14,523 bases of DNA from CBDTYW01 sp965364735 (GTDB taxonomy: Bacteria > Actinomycetota > Nitriliruptoria > Nitriliruptorales > Nitriliruptoraceae), in NCBI GenBank assembly GCA_965364735.1, contig CBDTYW010000074.1:1-14523 (forward strand), given 5' to 3'. A program made the position numbers and the translations under genes. Of the stretch, positions 13,906-14,523 are shown piece by piece (positions within the stretch are counted from its first letter, which is position 1; every line of letters begins with the position of its first letter). The notes below the pieces were generated by a model. It saw only the letters and a list, made by a program, of their open reading frames with translations, searched no databases and had not been told where the DNA came from.

Positions 13906-13965
13906 ATGCTGGTGGCCGGGGAGGAGCTGATCGACCGGCCGGCGAAGAACCCTGTGTACGACTGA
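13906..13965 (+). other. 19-codon ORF upstream of prfB, possible leader peptide
   Basis: An ATG at 13906 with AAGG six bases upstream opens a frame encoding MLVAGEELIDRPAKNPVYD and ends in TGA at 13963-13965. It lies between the divergent ligC and prfB starts, entirely outside both genes. The stop is within the GAGA-loop hairpin at 13958-13973, 16 bases before a strong terminator-like stem. It may be chance, but its UGA stop, the codon read by release factor 2, makes a leader-peptide role worth noting. Confidence 0.25.
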
Positions 13966-13981
13966 GAAGTCGTTCGACGTC

Positions 13982-14021
13982 GCGAGGCGGATGCCGTCGG
14001 AGGGGAGGGCATCCGCCTCGC
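13982..14021. terminator. Perfect 14-bp terminator-like hairpin between divergent ligC and prfB
   Basis: The arms GCGAGGCGGATGCC (13982-13995) and GGCATCCGCCTCGC (14008-14021) are perfectly complementary around a 12-base G-rich loop, followed on the plus strand by the moderately T-rich TCGTTGTCGTCT. It is the strongest inverted repeat in the window. Both flanking genes point away from it, so whatever it terminates is not annotated; a prfB attenuator is one option. Confidence 0.7.
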
Positions 14022-14032
14022 TCGTTGTCGTC

Positions 14033-14038
14033 TACGCT
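14033..14038 (+). promoter_or_regulatory. Possible -10 element (TACGCT) for prfB
   Basis: TACGCT fits TAnnnT and would start transcription near 14045, just after the hairpin, giving a leader of about 24 bases with GAGG at 14055-14058. If this is the only promoter, the hairpin is not in the prfB transcript. The -35 position falls in the hairpin arm and is not recognisable. Confidence 0.3.
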
Positions 14039-14068
14039 GCGGGCCTCCCGACTCGAGGCAGCGCGTTC

Positions 14069-14523
14069 ATGGCCACCAATCACGTTGACCGGCTCGCCGC
14101 TGCGCGCCAACGGGTTGAGCACGTCAGGAGCTATCTTTGACGTCGACGGCAAACGTGCTCGGCTGACCGAGCTCCAGGAAGAAGCGGCGAGTCCCGGTCT
14201 CTGGGACGACCCCGAAGCTGCCCGCGGCGTCACCACGCAGCTGTCTCGCGTGGAGGCCGAGCTGGGGCGCTACGACCGTCTCGACGCACGCCTGATGGAC
14301 CTCGAGACCCTCAACGAGCTCGCGCAGGAGCTCGAGGACGATGACTCCGCCAAGGAGGTCGAGGACGGCCTCGAGGCGCTCGGCAAGGACATCGACACGC
14401 TCGAGGTCGCGACGCTGCTGAGCGGTGAGTACGACAGCTCCGACGCCCTGATCTCGATCTCGGCCGGTGAGGGCGGCGTCGATGCCATGGACTGGGCCCA
14501 GATGCTCCAGCGGATGTACCTCC
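14069..14523 (+). CDS. prfB: Peptide chain release factor 2, 5' part, expressed by programmed +1 frameshift
   Basis: RF2 releases nascent chains at UAA and UGA stops. Frame zero begins at ATG 14069 and encodes MATNHVDRLAAARQRVEHV then RSYL, followed by an in-frame TGA at 14138-14140. Shifting forward one base at CTT-T continues at GAC (14139-14141), giving DVDGKRARLTELQEEAASPG, then LWDDPEAARG, and after a coiled-coil region ISAGEGGVDAMDWAQMLQRMYL (split as ISAGEGGVDAMD and WAQMLQRMYL) at the window edge. That last stretch is the conserved RF2 domain-2 signature. The 23 codons before the stop are close to the number in E. coli prfB. About 128 residues of the shifted frame are visible; the GGQ domain lies beyond the edge. 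Because the frame is split and the second part has no start codon, the gene is easily missed or called broken; it is intact. Confidence 0.95.
14126..14141 (+). promoter_or_regulatory. Programmed +1 ribosomal frameshift signal of prfB
   Basis: The sequence AGGAGCTATCTTTGAC contains the internal Shine-Dalgarno-like AGGAG (14126-14130), the slippery CTT, the TGA stop (14138-14140) and the stimulatory C after it. Spacing is the same as in the well-studied E. coli site, which differs only in the AGGGGG/AGGAGC part. When RF2 is scarce, ribosomes pause at UGA and slip forward, making more RF2, so the site is an autoregulatory switch. Confidence 0.95.

Larger units (their letters stand above)
13906..14021 (+). 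ncRNA. Candidate structured RNA or prfB leader with three hairpins
   Basis: Three hairpins follow one another. The first is GGCCGG/CCGGCC (13914-13919 and 13935-13940), with a loop beginning GGAGGAG. The second is ACGACT/AGTCGT (13958-13963 and 13968-13973), with a GAGA tetraloop of the stable GNRA class. The third is the 14-bp terminator-like stem at 13982-14021. No protein-coding gene explains them. Either a small RNA ends here or the region is the untranslated leader of prfB. The 5' end is not defined by a convincing promoter; CACAAT at 13902-13907 is only weakly -10-like. Confidence 0.35.

Noticed and set aside
14069..14140. prfB as a pseudogene because of the early TGA
   Set aside because: The AGGAG-CTTTGAC context is the known programmed frameshift site and the shifted frame continues into conserved RF2 sequence.

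Overview
The window is GC-rich DNA with strong third-position G/C bias, frequent GTG and one probable TTG start, a sortase-type LPTTG protein, a LigC-type ATP-dependent ligase and TAnnnT -10 elements close to start codons. Together these suggest a chromosomal segment of an actinomycete (Actinomycetota), possibly a deep-branching lineage because prfB keeps its programmed frameshift. No phage, IS element, CRISPR array, tRNA or rRNA is visible, and composition looks even throughout.

Layout from left to right. (1) 2-556 (+) is the 3' part of a KANL3/TEX30-like alpha/beta hydrolase; it converges, with a single base between stop codons, on 558-1880 (-), a secreted metallo-beta-lactamase-fold hydrolase with a C-terminal LPTTG wall anchor. 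(2) 2070-2522 (+) is mscL, closed by a GC-rich hairpin shared with the convergent malic enzyme gene at 2586-4082 (-), which carries an N-terminal ACT domain. (3) Divergent from malic enzyme is transketolase at 4207-6177 (+). (4) 6293-8872 (+) is the most unusual gene: two degenerate cyclic-nucleotide-binding domains fused to a flavin-dependent-halogenase-like enzyme that keeps the halogenase lysine, and ending in a CxxC...CxxC ribbon. A lipoprotein gene follows at 8923-10128 (+), probably cotranscribed. (5) 10138-10656 (-) is a small two-helix membrane protein with a very basic tail; divergent from it, 10744-12234 (+) encodes a tandem SagB-type nitroreductase with an apparently leaderless promoter. 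It is followed by a four-helix membrane protein at 12288-12725 (+). (6) 12732-13814 (-) is ligC. (7) 14069 to the end (+) is the 5' part of prfB (release factor 2), with an intact AGGAG...CTTTGAC +1 frameshift site that splits the reading frame.

Between the divergent ligC and prfB starts lies a non-coding-looking interval (13815-14068) holding three successive hairpins, the last a perfect 14-bp stem resembling a terminator. No annotated gene reads into it. A 19-codon ORF ending in UGA precedes the terminator, so the interval is either a small structured RNA or a leader/attenuator of prfB. This interval and the CNB-halogenase fusion are the two best candidates for something undescribed. Central metabolism (malic enzyme, transketolase), translation (prfB) and repair (ligC) genes are otherwise ordinary.
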